Positions 6,566 to 14,989 of a stretch of 27,913 nt of DNA are shown in pieces. The DNA lies in contig NZ_DDOV01000081.1 of NCBI RefSeq assembly GCF_002341865.1, positions 56,324-84,236 of the forward strand. The letters are read 5' to 3'. This DNA comes from Clostridium sp. UBA2485 (GTDB lineage Bacteria > Bacillota > Clostridia > Clostridiales > Clostridiaceae). Under the pieces are notes generated by a model. The model saw only the letters and a program-made list of their open reading frames with translations. It did not search any database and was not told the origin of the DNA. Within the stretch, counting starts at the first letter, position 1, and every line of letters begins with the position of its first letter. The translations under genes and the position numbers were made by a program.

Positions 6566-7807
6566 ATGTTTATGGGGGAACAAATCAAATTTTACGACAC
6601 AAATATATTACTTGATTTTTTAGATGAAATAAGTAGTAATGGGGATAAAATATATTTATCTTCTATAACTTTAAAAGAGTTAGAACAAATAAAAACAAAT
6701 AGAAATAAAGATGAGGATGTTAAATATAAAGCTAGATCTATTACAAGATGGTTGAAAGATAATGAAGATAAATATGAGTGTATAGTGACTGAAAAATATC
6801 ATTATGATTTATTAGAGTCATTTAGTTTAGAAGTTACAAATGACAATTTGATAATAGCTAGTGCGTATGATTTAGCGAAAAACAATGATTTAGTCTTCAT
6901 TACTGGAGATTTGAGTTGTTATAATATCGCACAAAACGTGTTTAGCTTAAAATGTAATAGTATGGAAGCAAAAGAAGATGAGTATAGAGGGTTCAAAGAA
7001 GTTGTAATGACAGATATTGAACTGGCAAATTGGTATGAAAATAAGGTTAATCATTGGAACTTAATAGACAATGAGTATTTATTAATATATAACATAGAGA
7101 ATAAGGTGATAGACCATTATAGATATTCAAATAATGAGTTTATGCCCATAAGAGCAAAAGATATTAAATCGACTTATTTAGGCAAGTTTAAGCCGTTAGA
7201 TGTACATCAATTAATAGCGGTGGACAGTTTAAGTAATAATCAGATGACAATGATAAAAGGGAAAGCAGGAAGTGGTAAAAGCTTAATATGCTTAAGTTAT
7301 TTATTGAGTGAATTAGAGAAAGGGAATATTGATAAGATTGTTGTATTTGTAAATAGCCCTAAAGTTCGTGGAAGTGTGCCATTAGGATTTTATAAAGGTA
7401 CGCGAACAGAAAAATTGTTAGATTCACAAATAGGAAGCTTTTTATCATACAAGCTAGGTGGCAAAATAGGGATAGAAGAATTAATTGAAAATGAACTATT
7501 AGAGTTGCTACCAATGTCTGATATACGTGGAGTGGATTTATCAGGCGGTAAATATGGTGTATACATAACAGAAGCACAGAATACGTCAATAGATCTGATG
7601 AAATTAGCTATACAAAGAGTAGGGGAAAGCTCAAAACTTCTTATAGATGGGGATTACACCACACAGGTTGATGATGTCTGTTTCGAAGGAAGTAATAATG
7701 GAATGCAGCGTGTAAGTCAAGTATTTAGAGGACAAGACTTATATGGAGAAATTGAATTACAGGAAATACATAGGTCAAAAATAGCTGAGATTGCAGAATT
7801 AATGTAA
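6566..7807 (+). CDS. PIN-PhoH fusion protein (RNase/ATPase)
   Basis: A 413-aa protein with two recognisable domains. The PIN nuclease domain spans about 1-140: YDTNILLD with D11 and N13, an acidic helix near E38-E40, NDNLIIASA, and FITGD as the last acidic motif. The PhoH-type ATPase follows from about 210: GKAGSGKS Walker A at 232-239, VRGSVPLGFYKGT, Walker B YITEAQN at 333-339 (the usual Asp before Glu is Thr335), and LIDGDYTTQVD. PIN-PhoH proteins are described as RNA-unwinding ribonucleases, so a role in phage or host mRNA turnover is likely. ATG 6566 has TTGGGG five bases upstream; ATG 6572 is an alternative. The family call is strong. The T335 change may affect ATP hydrolysis, though Glu336 is kept. 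Confidence 0.88.
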   Translation: MFMGEQIKFYDTNILLDFLDEISSNGDKIYLSSITLKELEQIKTNRNKDEDVKYKARSITRWLKDNEDKYECIVTEKYHYDLLESFSLEVTNDNLIIASAYDLAKNNDLVFITGDLSCYNIAQNVFSLKCNSMEAKEDEYRGFKEVVMTDIELANWYENKVNHWNLIDNEYLLIYNIENKVIDHYRYSNNEFMPIRAKDIKSTYLGKFKPLDVHQLIAVDSLSNNQMTMIKGKAGSGKSLICLSYLLSELEKGNIDKIVVFVNSPKVRGSVPLGFYKGTRTEKLLDSQIGSFLSYKLGGKIGIEELIENELLELLPMSDIRGVDLSGGKYGVYITEAQNTSIDLMKLAIQRVGESSKLLIDGDYTTQVDDVCFEGSNNGMQRVSQVFRGQDLYGEIELQEIHRSKIAEIAELM

Positions 7808-7818
7808 AAATATTAAAT
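7808..7818 (+). promoter_or_regulatory. AAATATTAAAT element 5
   Basis: Exact copy starting on the base after the PIN-PhoH stop codon and ending 23 bases before the next start. Confidence 0.6.
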
Positions 7819-7841
7819 AAAAATAAAGGGAGAGATTAATA

Positions 7842-8060
7842 ATGGCAAAGAAACTAACAAACATGATTGAATATGCGTTGAAAGGTGAATTGGCAGAATT
7901 AGAAAATGGAATTATAAGAACTGAAATAAGAAAAAAAGACATTACAGAAGAAGATTCAGTTGACATAGGTGAAATGGTTGCAGACATAAATAAATTTTGC
8001 AATGAAAACAAAAATAAAAATATTGAAATGAAATTTTCAATTAAAGTAATTGAAGAATAA
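7842..8060 (+). CDS. Small hypothetical phage protein
   Basis: A 72-aa acidic protein (MAKKLTNMIEYALKGELAEL...). The SD AAAGGGAGA is strong. The predicted character is mostly helical with an amphipathic C-terminal strand (NIEMKFSIKVIEE). I do not recognise a family. It lies between PIN-PhoH and a structured non-coding gap and is probably expressed from the element directly upstream. Confidence 0.6.
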   Translation: MAKKLTNMIEYALKGELAELENGIIRTEIRKKDITEEDSVDIGEMVADINKFCNENKNKNIEMKFSIKVIEE

Positions 8061-8096
8061 TTATATGTAGTAGATACTCGTATGAGATTTGACTAT

Positions 8097-8154
8097 TTTT
8101 AAGGTGTATCCAGCCTTTAAAAGTGGAAACTTTAGTTCAGGGTATAACTACCCT
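8097..8154 (+). ncRNA. Cluster of hairpins in the 8061-8409 gap
   Basis: Three stems occur in a row: TTTTAAGG/CCTTTAAAA (8097-8122), AAAGT-GGAA-ACTTT with a GNRA-like loop (8120-8133, competing with the first), and AGGGTA-TAAC-TACCCT (8139-8154). Together they look like a folded RNA element downstream of the 72-aa gene. I do not recognise any riboswitch class. Confidence 0.35.
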
Positions 8155-8215
8155 TAATACTAGTAAATACATAAAATATTAATTTTAATTTAATAATGTA
8201 AAATAATTAATGATT

Positions 8216-8254
8216 AAAGCATAACCTATTCTTGGTCGGATGGTGTGCTTTTTT
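8216..8254 (+). terminator. Intrinsic terminator
   Basis: AAAGCA (8216-8221) pairs with TGCTTT (8246-8251), extended by ACC/GGT inside, and runs into six Ts. Confidence 0.7.
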
Positions 8255-8268
8255 CATTTGTCTAATAA

Positions 8269-8330
8269 GAAAACGTGGTGTAAGTAGCACACTTTAAATA
8301 GAGGTATGGGTTCGAATCCTATAGTTTTCA
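8269..8330 (+). tRNA. tRNA-like element, compact or degenerate
   Basis: The sequence folds as a 62-base cloverleaf. The acceptor is GAAAAC pairing with GTTTTC, with the seventh pair mismatched, and A as discriminator. The D-like arm is GTGT-AAGTA-GCAC. The middle arm is ACTT/AGGT with loop TAAATAG. The T arm is canonical: ATGGG-TTCGAAT-CCTAT. It lacks the GG of the D loop, U33 of the anticodon loop and a variable loop, so it is not a normal tRNA and no amino acid can be assigned. It is flanked by two terminators. It may be a decayed tRNA or a tRNA mimic. Confidence 0.4.
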
Positions 8331-8351
8331 ATAATATCCCCCTTCCTTTAG

Positions 8352-8387
8352 AAAGCTCTAGTTTTAAACTAGGGCTTTATTTATTTT
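8352..8387 (+). terminator. Intrinsic terminator
   Basis: AAAGCTCTAGT pairs with ACTAGGGCTTT (one wobble) around TTTAA, followed by a T-rich tail. It closes the tRNA-like unit before the zinc-ribbon gene. Confidence 0.8.
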
Positions 8388-8409
8388 TAATTTCAAGGAG
8401 AAATAGACT

Positions 8410-8577
8410 ATGGAAAATATGACTAATAAAAAAAGAAAGCAAAAAACATGGTGTAATTATTGCAATAAGTTTGTATTTGTAGATGCAATAGAAGATGTTT
8501 TTTTAGATGAAAATGGTCAAAAACATTATGATTGTCCTGAGTGTGGGTATGAAATATATGATTCAAAAAGTAAGTAA
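8410..8577 (+). CDS. Small zinc-ribbon protein
   Basis: A 55-aa protein with two CxxC knuckles: C15-N-Y-C18 after a basic N-terminus (NKKRKQKTW), and C42-P-E-C45 followed by GYEIY. This is the layout of a single zinc ribbon, typical of small nucleic-acid- or protein-binding adaptors in phages. The SD AAGGAG at 8395-8400 is ideal. Its stop is directly followed by an AAATATTAAAT element. Zinc binding is well supported by the motif; its partner is unknown. A transcription-factor-like role beside the phage polymerase is conceivable but not shown. Confidence 0.8.
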   Translation: MENMTNKKRKQKTWCNYCNKFVFVDAIEDVFLDENGQKHYDCPECGYEIYDSKSK

Positions 8578-8578
8578 A

Positions 8579-8589
8579 AAATATTAAAT
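8579..8589 (+). promoter_or_regulatory. AAATATTAAAT element 6
   Basis: Exact copy followed by TAAT, beginning one base after the stop of the zinc-ribbon gene and 20 bases before the phosphoesterase start. Confidence 0.65.
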
Positions 8590-8609
8590 TAATTTAAAGG
8601 TGGAGAGCT

Positions 8610-9605
8610 ATGGGAGAGTTGAAGAAAGATTATAATGAAAATGCATTTCCTTTAGATAATGAGGAATTTGTAGATTATAGATATAGAATTACTATGAATA
8701 AAGACAGCTATAATCTAACATGGCAAGATATAAAAGATCTATGCATGTGTTTTTACAATGAAAAAGTTTCAGACAACTGGAGAAAATACGTGTATTATCG
8801 CAAGGAAAAAGAAGATATAGAACTTAAAGACTGTAATAGAATATTGGCAATTTCAGATATACATGTTCCTTTTAATTTAGATATATCAATATTTTCAGAG
8901 TATCGAAATAAAGTGGACACTTTGGTTATAAATGGAGATTTACTAGATTGTTATAGTCTAAGTAAATTTACCAAATTATATAGACAGCCATTAATAGATG
9001 AGCTAATTAAAGCAAGAGAATATGTTATTAATTTAGTTAATTATATAAAGCCTAAGAAAATTATAGTCGTAAGTGGAAATCACGAGATAAGACTAGGTAA
9101 AGTTATTGCGGATAAAATAGGCACTGATTTATTGGATTTAATGCCTACTGATGCTATGGCGTTTCTATTTGATACAGGTTTTAATCAATATAATCATCAA
9201 GATAAAACAAAGACAGTATATAATCCATTAAATAAAGTATTTGAAGAAGAAGGCATAGAGACTATATATGCAAATAACTTTTGGTATAAAGAAGGAAGAA
9301 CAATATTTGTACATCCTTTAGCATTTAGACAGAATCCATTAAGTACAAGTGTTAAGGCTTATAAATATTTTATAGGAAAAGGATTGGAGTTTGACACAAT
9401 CGTTATGGCACATACACATAAGTTAGGGTTCTGTAAATATTCAAATTATAATTTGTATGAGCAAGGTTGCTGTTGTGAACTAAGTAAGATGAACTATATG
9501 GACATGAGGCTACCTGAAACTGAACAAAGTAATGGTTTTATGTACATGATTCAAGATGCAAATGGCAATTTGAATTATGAAAAGACTAAGTTGATATCAA
9601 TTTAA
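8610..9605 (+). CDS. Calcineurin-like metallophosphoesterase
   Basis: A 331-aa protein with the full set of two-metal phosphoesterase motifs: SDIH (D83, H85), NGDLLD (D110), GNHE (N157-H158-E159), H235 in VHPLAF, and AHTH (H268, H270). Residues 1-75 form an extra N-terminal domain with a possible helix-turn-helix (LTWQDIKDLCMCFYNEKVSDNWRKY), which is common in phage versions that act on nucleic acids or nucleotides. The SD AAAGGTGGAG is strong. SPbeta-like phages carry genes of this kind near the terminase. The substrate (DNA ends, cyclic nucleotides or a phosphoprotein) cannot be decided from sequence. Confidence 0.9.
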   Translation: MGELKKDYNENAFPLDNEEFVDYRYRITMNKDSYNLTWQDIKDLCMCFYNEKVSDNWRKYVYYRKEKEDIELKDCNRILAISDIHVPFNLDISIFSEYRNKVDTLVINGDLLDCYSLSKFTKLYRQPLIDELIKAREYVINLVNYIKPKKIIVVSGNHEIRLGKVIADKIGTDLLDLMPTDAMAFLFDTGFNQYNHQDKTKTVYNPLNKVFEEEGIETIYANNFWYKEGRTIFVHPLAFRQNPLSTSVKAYKYFIGKGLEFDTIVMAHTHKLGFCKYSNYNLYEQGCCCELSKMNYMDMRLPETEQSNGFMYMIQDANGNLNYEKTKLISI

Positions 9606-9668
9606 TTTACATAATTACGATTAAATCTACTAAATTTAGAAAATAAAATGTTTACGGGAGTGAGAGAG

Positions 9669-10016
9669 ATGATTAATACAATAGATTACCTAACAGGTAT
9701 CTTAAAAAGAAATGATGATGTTTCTATAATTGCTGATATAGATGTAATAATGGAAATTTTACAAGGTATAAAGAGAAATGAATTTAAAAATGTAATTGAC
9801 TCATATGAAGAAGAAGCAGACTTGTTAATGTTGACAAAAGTTAATGGGGAATTAATTATAGAAAATGCTTTAACTGAGAATGGAAAAGTGAAATACTGTG
9901 ATTCTGAAATTGTAGTGATTGAAGATGAAGTAGAAGGTTTAATTAAAAATATGGAACAGGATCTAAATGAATTATTTGAAGCTAAGTGGAAAGAGCTTTT
10001 TAGCATTGAGGATTAA
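9669..10016 (+). CDS. Hypothetical acidic phage protein
   Basis: A 115-aa acidic protein (MINTIDYLTGILKRNDDVSIIADIDVIMEILQGIK...). I chose ATG 9669 because GGGAGTGAGAG lies just before it; ATG 9648 in the same frame has no SD. There are no cysteine or catalytic motifs, the predicted secondary structure is helical, and the family is unknown. It lies between the phosphoesterase and the P-loop ATPase and could be an accessory to either. Confidence 0.6.
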   Translation: MINTIDYLTGILKRNDDVSIIADIDVIMEILQGIKRNEFKNVIDSYEEEADLLMLTKVNGELIIENALTENGKVKYCDSEIVVIEDEVEGLIKNMEQDLNELFEAKWKELFSIED

Positions 10017-10028
10017 AAAGAAATAATA

Positions 10029-10039
10029 AAATATTAAAT
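10029..10039 (+). promoter_or_regulatory. AAATATTAAAT element 7
   Basis: Exact copy, 17 bases before the start of the P-loop ATPase gene. Confidence 0.65.
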
Positions 10040-10056
10040 GAAAAAGGATGTTATTT

Positions 10057-10668
10057 ATGGAAGGATATCAAAATAAAATGTTAAATTCACAAAAGAAGTT
10101 GGTGATATGTAACTGGAAAAGAGGGAGTGGCAAAACTACAACACTAATTAAAAAAATATTAGTACCAAATAAAAAAATATTGTGGATTAGTAACAATCAT
10201 TTAAACTTTTTAAATCATTGTATAAAAGATGTTATACCTGAAAATATAGAGATTGAAACTTTACACCAATATTTAAATGACAAGCTCATCATTAAATTTA
10301 AGGATGGTAATAGAACGACTATTCATATTGTTAATAATATAAACAGTTCTCAAATTGAAGGTGAAGGAAGTTATGACTGGATAATTGGAGATGAAGTATT
10401 TATAAATAAAGAGTGCATACAAAGTAACATTAAGTTAAAAGAAGATGGACAAATTATTTGTGCTTTTACGGATGATGATGTGGAGTATGTAAGTGATGAA
10501 GATTATAACGGCGAGGATACTCAAATAAATATAAAATTTAATAGGTTCATTGATAATCAAATAATTAAACTATTGGATGAGTTTGAGTATAGTGAGAAAA
10601 AAGAAAAGATATTATATATGATTGAAAAATTAATGAGACTGAAAAGAGAAGGTAGAGAAGTTTTTTAG
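10057..10668 (+). CDS. P-loop ATPase (helicase/terminase-type fold)
   Basis: A 203-aa protein with Walker A GSGKTT at 23-28 (NWKRGSGKTTTL) and Walker B WIIGDE ending at D112-E113. A conserved-looking SSQIEGEGSYDW region precedes Walker B, as in SF1 helicase and terminase-like ATPases. It is much shorter than a helicase, with only one RecA-like core, and the C-terminal 60 residues are charged helix. ATG 10057 has AAAGGAT correctly spaced; ATG 10048 would overlap that SD. Its position before the packaging genes suggests a DNA-handling role. The ATPase call is firm; the exact function is open. Confidence 0.72.
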   Translation: MEGYQNKMLNSQKKLVICNWKRGSGKTTTLIKKILVPNKKILWISNNHLNFLNHCIKDVIPENIEIETLHQYLNDKLIIKFKDGNRTTIHIVNNINSSQIEGEGSYDWIIGDEVFINKECIQSNIKLKEDGQIICAFTDDDVEYVSDEDYNGEDTQINIKFNRFIDNQIIKLLDEFEYSEKKEKILYMIEKLMRLKREGREVF

Positions 10669-10690
10669 TATAAAGTAATAGGGTACATAA

Positions 10691-10701
10691 AAATATTAAA
10701 C
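10691..10701 (+). promoter_or_regulatory. AAATATTAAAC element 8 (one mismatch)
   Basis: Ten of eleven bases match. It lies 16 bases before the start of the packaging-block first gene. Confidence 0.5.
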
Positions 10702-10717
10702 GAAAGAGGTGATGGAG

Positions 10718-11644
10718 GTGGCAAAAAGTAATAAGCAAACAAAATATTTAACTTGTACAAACCCTGAATGCAATAAAAAGCTGGCAGAGACCAATTTCTA
10801 CAATTCAAAGTCACCTTTGTTTCCAAATGGAAAAGTGAATATATGTAAGAATTGTATTAAAGAAATGATTGACTATTCAGATATGGAAACAATATATGCT
10901 GTTTTTAGGATTTTAGATATACCATTTTTTTATAATAGATGGGAAGAAGCGTGCAGAAAAACTCCTAAAAATCCATTCGGTAATTATATTCGTATGGCAA
11001 ATTCAGGACTGAATGAATTTAAAGGAGCTAGGTGGAAAGATAGTGCTTTTAAAGAAGAAAAAAGTAACCATGACGAAATTCAGGACATATACAAAATAGA
11101 AGACATAGAAAAGGATTTATTAAAAGATTTCAAACCAACAAAAGAAATGCTGATAAAATGGGGAACTAAATATAATCCTGAACAATATATAAAATTAGAA
11201 AATTTCTACACTGAAATGATGGAAAAAAATAATATTGAAACTCCTCAAGATATGGACTATTTAAAGAAAATATCTGTAATTTCAATGAAAATTGATGAGG
11301 AGTTAGAGGCAGGACATTACGCACAAGCAAAACAACTTGGGGATTTATTTTCTAAATATATGGCAGATAGTAAGTTTAGAGCTATGGATAAAACAGATGC
11401 AGATAAGACAGGTGGTATAAGAAATTTTAGCACGATATATGCAGAAGTCGAATCAGATGGTTTTATTCCGCCTTGGGAATATTATAGAAAGATAAAAGGA
11501 TTATCGCAAGATATAATTGATAAATGTATAATGCATATGGAAAATTTTACTCTCAAACTTAATAGAGCAGAAAAAATGACAGACCCTCCATATGACACAC
11601 CTAAACTTACTCAAGAAGAAACTACGGAAGATATAAGTGGTTAA
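10718..11644 (+). CDS. Zinc-finger protein preceding terminase; candidate small terminase
   Basis: A 308-aa protein with an N-terminal zinc-finger arrangement C13-x4-C18 ... C43-x2-C46 (LTCTNPEC ... CKNC), then a mainly helical body and an acidic tail. I chose GTG 10718 because AGAGGTGAT (10705-10713) is spaced for it; ATG 10712 and GTG 10709 are in frame but overlap the SD. Its stop overlaps the terminase start region. Proteins with this zinc N-terminus and length precede the large terminase in several Firmicute phages. A DNA-recognition role in packaging fits but is inferred from position. Confidence 0.6.
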   Translation: MAKSNKQTKYLTCTNPECNKKLAETNFYNSKSPLFPNGKVNICKNCIKEMIDYSDMETIYAVFRILDIPFFYNRWEEACRKTPKNPFGNYIRMANSGLNEFKGARWKDSAFKEEKSNHDEIQDIYKIEDIEKDLLKDFKPTKEMLIKWGTKYNPEQYIKLENFYTEMMEKNNIETPQDMDYLKKISVISMKIDEELEAGHYAQAKQLGDLFSKYMADSKFRAMDKTDADKTGGIRNFSTIYAEVESDGFIPPWEYYRKIKGLSQDIIDKCIMHMENFTLKLNRAEKMTDPPYDTPKLTQEETTEDISG

Positions 11645-13421
11645 TATGTCTATAATAAAAAAATTTAGCAAAACAAAAAAAGAAGTACGAAATAGTGACT
11701 ATAATGATAATCCTCAAAATAGAGAAACAAATAAAGTCAATGAATTAATGTTGAAAGGCTTTAAGAAAAATAAAGAAAAATGGAGAGAATTATGCAGTTA
11801 TTTTAGATTCTATCCAGATAAATTTATTGATTTTATTTCTCAGCCAGATGCAAAAGTAAGCCTATATTTCTATCAAAGAATATATTTAAGAATAATGATG
11901 AGATATAGAAAAGTGTTTATAACTGCAACAAGAGGTACATCAAAATCATATTTACAAAATCTATCTTTTATATTGAAATGTATATTTTATCCAAGAACAA
12001 AACTATTTGTTACGTGTGTAGGAAAAGAACAAGCAGCAAAAATATCTCAAGATTGTATAGATGATATTTTTGAGCATTATCCATTATTAAAAGAAGAGGT
12101 TAAAACTTTTATAAGGTCTAAAGATTATACAAAACTAATATTTCATAATGGTAGTAGGTATGATGTCGTACAAATGCGTGATTCAACTAGGGGCGGAAGG
12201 CGTTATGGTGGTGCTATCGAAGAAATATGCGATAAAAAGTTTGATGGAGATATGCTAAATTCAGTAGTTATTCCATTGATGGCTAACGATAGAACCGCAA
12301 TGTGTGGAAAAGTAGATCCTAACGAAAACCATAAATCAGAATTATATATTACAACCGCTTCGAATCAACAACATTTCGCCTATCAAAAAATGCAGGAAGT
12401 CTATGCAGAACAATTGCAGGGAAAGTCAGCATTTTGTATAGGAAATTCTTATGAATTACCCTGCATGTTTGGACAATTGGACATAGATTTCGTAGAAGAT
12501 TTAAAGGAAAGTCCTACATATGCAATAAGTGACTTTATGAGGGAATATGAAAGTATTTATACTGGTTCAAATTCAGACAATTTAGTTTCAGAGGATAAAT
12601 TAAATAAATCAAGAATTGTAAAATGTGCAGAATGGGAACATTGTAATGATGATAATGTTGAATATGTCCTAGCATATGATGTAGCAAGAGAAGAAGGTAA
12701 TGCAAATGCGTTGTCGGCATTGATTGTTATTAAGCTAACACCAAAAGATGATGGTACATATATCAAAGAAATAGTAAATGTTTTTAGTATGGAAGGTACG
12801 CATGACACAATCCAAGCAAAGTTTTTAAAACAAAAAGTCAATGAATTTAAAGCAAAAATACTTGTTATAGACGCAAATGGATTAGGTTCAGGAGTTTGCG
12901 ATCAATTAGTATTAAGATTAGATGATGGTAATCCTTCATACTCTGTAGTTAATAGAAGTGAATACGATAAATATAAGCAGCCTGATAGTATTCCTATGGT
13001 TTTTGCATTAAAATCACAAGAAAAAGAAACTAAGAATACTGACATTATCAATAGATTCATGACTATGATGAATAGAAATGATGTTGGCTTTTTAGTAAAT
13101 CCTAATGTTGGGCTAAAGGAATTAGAGAAAAGATACAAAAAGAAGATAAAAGATAGTGAGGAAATAGCAGAATTGCAGATACCATATATATTGACAAGTA
13201 ATATGATAGATCAAGTAATGAACTTGAGATATAAACAACAAGGGAATGTAACTCAAGTTGAAAGGATATCATCGAGAATACAAAAAGATATGTATTCTGC
13301 ATTGTCATATGGGCTATTTTGGGTATATTTAGAAGAAAGAAAGAATGTAGAAAGAAAATTTAAATCTAACTTTGATCCTAGACGTGCTATAAAATTTAGG
13401 AAACCAAAAACTCATTATTAA
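11637..13421 (+). CDS. terL: Terminase large subunit
   Basis: A 594-aa protein of typical TerL length. The packaging ATPase has Walker A TRGTSKS at 98-104 (an R-G-T-S-K-S variant) and Walker B YGGAIEE at 190-196, where the catalytic acid is the first or second Glu. The RNase H-like nuclease domain has D348 (YVLAYDVAREEG) and D412 (ILVIDANGLGSGVCDQL), with the third acid further downstream. It powers DNA entry into the prohead and cuts the concatemer. GTG 11637 has GGAAG seven bases upstream and overlaps the previous gene; ATG 11646 is an alternative. It is directly followed by an AAATATTAAAT element and the portal gene. Confidence 0.92.
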   Translation: MVNMSIIKKFSKTKKEVRNSDYNDNPQNRETNKVNELMLKGFKKNKEKWRELCSYFRFYPDKFIDFISQPDAKVSLYFYQRIYLRIMMRYRKVFITATRGTSKSYLQNLSFILKCIFYPRTKLFVTCVGKEQAAKISQDCIDDIFEHYPLLKEEVKTFIRSKDYTKLIFHNGSRYDVVQMRDSTRGGRRYGGAIEEICDKKFDGDMLNSVVIPLMANDRTAMCGKVDPNENHKSELYITTASNQQHFAYQKMQEVYAEQLQGKSAFCIGNSYELPCMFGQLDIDFVEDLKESPTYAISDFMREYESIYTGSNSDNLVSEDKLNKSRIVKCAEWEHCNDDNVEYVLAYDVAREEGNANALSALIVIKLTPKDDGTYIKEIVNVFSMEGTHDTIQAKFLKQKVNEFKAKILVIDANGLGSGVCDQLVLRLDDGNPSYSVVNRSEYDKYKQPDSIPMVFALKSQEKETKNTDIINRFMTMMNRNDVGFLVNPNVGLKELEKRYKKKIKDSEEIAELQIPYILTSNMIDQVMNLRYKQQGNVTQVERISSRIQKDMYSALSYGLFWVYLEERKNVERKFKSNFDPRRAIKFRKPKTHY

Positions 13422-13431
13422 AATATTAAAT
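13421..13431 (+). promoter_or_regulatory. AAATATTAAAT element 9
   Basis: Exact copy; its first base is the last base of the terminase stop codon. It lies before the portal SD AAGAGGTGAG. Confidence 0.65.
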
Positions 13432-13454
13432 TATTAAGAAAAGAGGTGAGATAA

Positions 13455-14981
13455 ATATCATCAGCTAACAAAGAAGAATTAAAAAAACAATTAAGTGACA
13501 TACAGGCTAAAAGGGATAAAGCTTTGAAATATGCGAGAGCAATGACTAACATGCCTTTAGACGGTGTAATCACGACTAGTCAAAAAAGCAAAATGATGAA
13601 GAAATATGATAAAGAAGAAATAAGAAGATATTTAGAGAATCCTTCAAAGCATGAAGCAAAATTAAGAGAAGTCGTTGATTATTTATGTACAATATCACCT
13701 CAGTTCTGTAGATTAATAGAATATATACCTAATATGGCAATTATAACTCCATTTATAAAGCAAAAAATGAGGCTATATAGTAATGGAAGGAAAACAGCGT
13801 CAGAAAAGGCTAAAACTGATTTTAACAAAATGTGTGATTATGCCGAAAAGTTTGATATAAAATCAACATCAATAAAAATATTAAAAGAGGTTTTTAAATA
13901 TGGTATATTTTATGGCGTAGAAGTTGAAGGAGCTTATACAACATACATAAAAAAATTAAATCCTAACTTATGTAAAATAATTAGTGAAGGTGAATATGGA
14001 TTAGGTATTGCTTTTGACTTTTCATATTTTGATAATAATGAATTTGTATTAAAAAAGTCGTATCCACCTGTATTTGAACAGCTATATAAAGACTATAAGA
14101 ATAGAACAAAAACCTTACCTAACTTAGATGTTAAGTGGCAGCCTATACCAGAAAATTTAACACTAGTTGTTAAATATGATACTACTAATTTAGATTATAG
14201 TGTTCCGCCATATGTAAATATTTTTAGTGCATTGTATGATCTCGAAGAATACCAAAGCTTAAACAAAGCTAAAGTAACTGCTGAAAACTATACTTTGATA
14301 GGATTAAAGATACCTACATTAACCAAAGCAGATAAGGAAGACGACTATGCAATAAGTAATGATATGATAGATGCTACTACTATGCAATTAGATGACTCAT
14401 TGCCTGAATATATGGGGTATTTCACTACTGCAACTGATATCATTCCTGTAAAGGCTTCAACATCAGGTGATAATAAAATAGATAATGTTTCTAATGCAGT
14501 TAAAAATGTATGGAATGCTTCAGGATTCGCAGAGAGTATATTTGGTGTTGATAATAATAATAGTGGTACTTTAGATTATTCAATCAAAGTGGACGAGCAA
14601 CAATTATTTCCTATATATGACCAGCTAGAAAAACATTGGGACTTAAAATTAAAGGCTAAATTTAAGAATAAATTTAAATTAAAATTATTAAAAACAACAT
14701 GGTTCAACATAAGTGATATGATAAAAGATTTCTTAAATTCAGCACAAGCAAGTATTCCAGTGGCTACAGTTGTACCTCTATTGTTAGGATTTGAAATTAG
14801 TGACCTAGAGGATTTGGCGTTAATGCAAACAGAAATATTTGACATATTAAATAAATGGACTCCTTTACAGTCTAGCCATACAACAGCTAACGATGGAGCT
14901 GGGAGACCAAAGAAAGATGCAAAAGATCTAACTGATAGTGGCGAGCAAACTATTTCAAATGATAGCAACAACAAGAGGTAG
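13455..14981 (+). CDS. Portal protein, possibly with an AUA start
   Basis: A 485- to 508-aa protein directly after TerL, with the size and character of siphophage portals: the helical N-terminus EEIRRYLENPSKHEAKLREVVDYLC, then PNMAIITPFIKQKMRLYS, a central wing, the DNNNSGTLDYSIKVDEQQLFPIYDQLEKHW stretch, and a C-terminal AQASIPVATVVPLLLG helix. It would form the dodecameric ring that joins head, packaging motor and tail. The strong SD AAGAGGTGAG (13441-13450) has no ATG, GTG or TTG at the right distance. The in-frame codon there is ATA 13455, followed by plausible protein (SSANKEELKKQLSDIQAKRDKAL). The first ordinary start is TTG 13524, which has its own weaker SD AAGGGA. The portal call rests on position and general features. 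Confidence 0.8.
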   Translation: MSSANKEELKKQLSDIQAKRDKALKYARAMTNMPLDGVITTSQKSKMMKKYDKEEIRRYLENPSKHEAKLREVVDYLCTISPQFCRLIEYIPNMAIITPFIKQKMRLYSNGRKTASEKAKTDFNKMCDYAEKFDIKSTSIKILKEVFKYGIFYGVEVEGAYTTYIKKLNPNLCKIISEGEYGLGIAFDFSYFDNNEFVLKKSYPPVFEQLYKDYKNRTKTLPNLDVKWQPIPENLTLVVKYDTTNLDYSVPPYVNIFSALYDLEEYQSLNKAKVTAENYTLIGLKIPTLTKADKEDDYAISNDMIDATTMQLDDSLPEYMGYFTTATDIIPVKASTSGDNKIDNVSNAVKNVWNASGFAESIFGVDNNNSGTLDYSIKVDEQQLFPIYDQLEKHWDLKLKAKFKNKFKLKLLKTTWFNISDMIKDFLNSAQASIPVATVVPLLLGFEISDLEDLALMQTEIFDILNKWTPLQSSHTTANDGAGRPKKDAKDLTDSGEQTISNDSNNKR

Positions 14982-14989
14982 GTGATACA

